A stretch of DNA of 6,944 nucleotides from Verrucomicrobiota bacterium (GTDB taxonomy: Bacteria > Verrucomicrobiota > Verrucomicrobiia > Chthoniobacterales > UBA10450): positions 1 through 6,944 of the forward strand of contig QHQU01000207.1 in NCBI GenBank assembly GCA_003219925.1. The letters run 5' to 3'. A model generated the notes under the pieces. The model was not told where the DNA came from, did no database searches, and was given only the letters and a program-made list of their open reading frames with translations. Made by a program: the position numbers and the translations under genes. Below are positions 5,787 through 6,944 of this stretch, piece after piece (within the stretch, counting starts at the first letter, position 1; every line of letters starts with the position of its first letter).

Positions 5787-5863
5787 TTGAGTTTATTCTG
5801 GAAAACGCCGCCAGGTCACTGTTCCCGGTTATCGGATTTCAAACTGCCACTGAATAAACTCAA
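5787..5863 (-). promoter_or_regulatory. Start-codon-proximal leader hairpin of the RRM gene
   Basis: In the minus-strand transcript TTGAGTTTATTC (5863-5852) is followed 53 nt later by its exact complement GAATAAACTCAA (5798-5787), whose last base abuts the ATG. Pairing would lock the ribosome-landing region, bases -12 to -1, in an A/U-rich helix. Such a layout is typical of RNA thermosensors or of autoregulated leaders. The repeat is seen directly; the function is inferred. It assumes transcription starts upstream of 5863. Confidence 0.5.
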
Positions 5864-5971
5864 CTGACAATTCACCAACTGCCCGAGCGCTGTTTTCTTT
5901 GCCGCCTTAGTAGGAGCTTTTCCGCTTAAACGCAACAACAAAGAGAAAGGTTTACAGTTCTAAATACCATA

Positions 5972-6944
5972 ATGAAATCCAAAGAGCAGAATCCCCGGCG
6001 CGTCGCCATCGTTGCTGGCGGCATCGTCAGCCCCCTCGGATTCGGGTTAACAGAGACGCTTCAGTCCCTTCAGCAGGGACGGGACTGCGTCACGCCGGTC
6101 AGCACTTTTTCGGTGGAAAAAACACGGTGCAAGACTGCTGCCCAGATTGATGATGGACGATTGTTGAGCAACGCAAATCGGCGCCGGCAAGAGCGCCGTT
6201 TACATCGCGCTTCTTACATGGTCATGACGGCATTGGCTGAACTTCTCGAACACGCGCCGGACTTCGAGCCTGAAATCGCCATCGTCGGTACCACCAGCGG
6301 GGGTATGAGCTTCGGAGAAAATTTTTATCGCACGCTGGGAAATGGTGGCGCTTGTTCCGCAGCCTTGATCGCAAATTATCCGCCGCAAAAACAGATCGTC
6401 GATGCCATGGAAAAATTTGGGATCAACGCGCCCGCCCAAGTGATCGCGAACGCCTGCGCCTCCGGCACAAACGCAATTGGTCATGCTTCTAACGCGATTC
6501 GAACCGGCCGCTACCAACGAATTCTGGCGGGCGGTTATGACGCACTGTCCGAGCTCGTGTTCGTTGGCTTCGATTCATTACAAGCGGCGACGCCGGAAAA
6601 ATGTCGACCCTTTGATTCGAATCGCTCCGGCATGGTATTGGGCGAAGGCGCGGCCTTGTTCGCGCTTGAAGAATTCGAGTCTGCGCGCAGGCGTGGCGCG
6701 GAAATTCTTGGCGAGATAATTGGCTACGGAATTTCTACCGATAACCATCATCTGACGCAGCCGAATCCCGACGGGAGCGGACCGCGTCGCGCCATGGAAC
6801 AAGCGCTGGCCCAGGCGGAGCTTAAGCCAAATCAGGTCGGTTACATTAACGCACACGGCACGGCCACCGTTCTCAACGACACGGCTGAGGGGAAAGCGAT
6901 CATGGAATTGTTCGGCGAGGTACCGGTGAGCTCAACGAAAAGTA
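5972..6944 (+). CDS. Beta-ketoacyl-ACP synthase, FabF/KAS II type (3' truncated by window edge)
   Basis: The first 324 residues of a ketosynthase; the reading frame is open to the right edge. The family condenses malonyl-ACP with an acyl chain in fatty-acid or polyketide synthesis. The nucleophile Cys162 lies in NACASGTNAIGHA (160-172). The first active-site His295 is in YINAHGTAT (291-299), and the conserved Lys323 is in SSTKS. The second His lies beyond the window. RPFDSNRSGMVLGEGAALFALEE (212-234) is the usual family block. The segment NRRRQERRLHRAS (69-81) is notably Arg-rich. FabF of primary metabolism, or a ketosynthase of an aryl-polyene or other specialised cluster, are both possible. 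The downstream genes would decide. No Shine-Dalgarno is seen near the ATG; an AGAAAGG sits too far upstream to serve. Confidence 0.9.
   Translation, partial: MKSKEQNPRRVAIVAGGIVSPLGFGLTETLQSLQQGRDCVTPVSTFSVEKTRCKTAAQIDDGRLLSNANRRRQERRLHRASYMVMTALAELLEHAPDFEPEIAIVGTTSGGMSFGENFYRTLGNGGACSAALIANYPPQKQIVDAMEKFGINAPAQVIANACASGTNAIGHASNAIRTGRYQRILAGGYDALSELVFVGFDSLQAATPEKCRPFDSNRSGMVLGEGAALFALEEFESARRRGAEILGEIIGYGISTDNHHLTQPNPDGSGPRRAMEQALAQAELKPNQVGYINAHGTATVLNDTAEGKAIMELFGEVPVSSTKS

Overview
The window looks like a piece of a chromosome from a soil or freshwater bacterium of the Verrucomicrobia (PVC) type. This is inferred, not proven. The evidence is moderate to fairly high GC, mostly weak or absent Shine-Dalgarno sequences, a futalosine-pathway menaquinone gene, an animal-type glutaminyl cyclase, a glycine-rich RRM protein, a histone-H1-like basic protein, and intergenic elements made of nested palindromes. 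No phage, transposase, CRISPR array or plasmid gene is visible.

Left part (1-3000). On the minus strand, parB (chromosome segregation CTPase) is followed after 9 nt by a probable exported glutaminyl-peptide cyclotransferase, so the two are likely co-transcribed. No parA lies beside parB. Divergent from parB is a plus-strand mqnD (1,4-dihydroxy-6-naphthoate synthase, menaquinone synthesis), which carries an in-frame patch of degenerate 7-nt tandem repeats. A 64-residue single-span membrane protein converges on it from the minus strand.

Middle (3070-4762). A plus-strand DegT/DnrJ/EryC1/StrS-family PLP aminotransferase, probably for amino-sugar synthesis, is followed by about 500 nt without a protein gene. 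That stretch holds a composite palindromic element (4296-4409), a candidate promoter and a complete tRNA-Tyr(GUA) gene with no encoded CCA.

Right part (4763-6944). Two minus-strand genes for likely nucleic-acid-binding proteins are neighbours. One is a glycine-zipper protein with a Lys/Arg-rich H1-like tail. The other is an RRM protein with a Gly/Tyr/Arg tail. A predicted terminator separates them. The RRM gene has a perfect 12-bp inverted repeat in its leader, and the proximal arm ends at the base next to the start codon, so its translation may be controlled by RNA structure. Divergent from it, a plus-strand beta-ketoacyl-ACP synthase of the FabF/KAS II type runs off the right edge.

The genes do not form one pathway. 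The window is mostly housekeeping with several regulatory or repeat structures of interest. I see no clear multi-gene novel system. The best leads are the RRM leader hairpin, the heptamer insertion in mqnD, the composite palindrome and the zipper/H1-tail protein.
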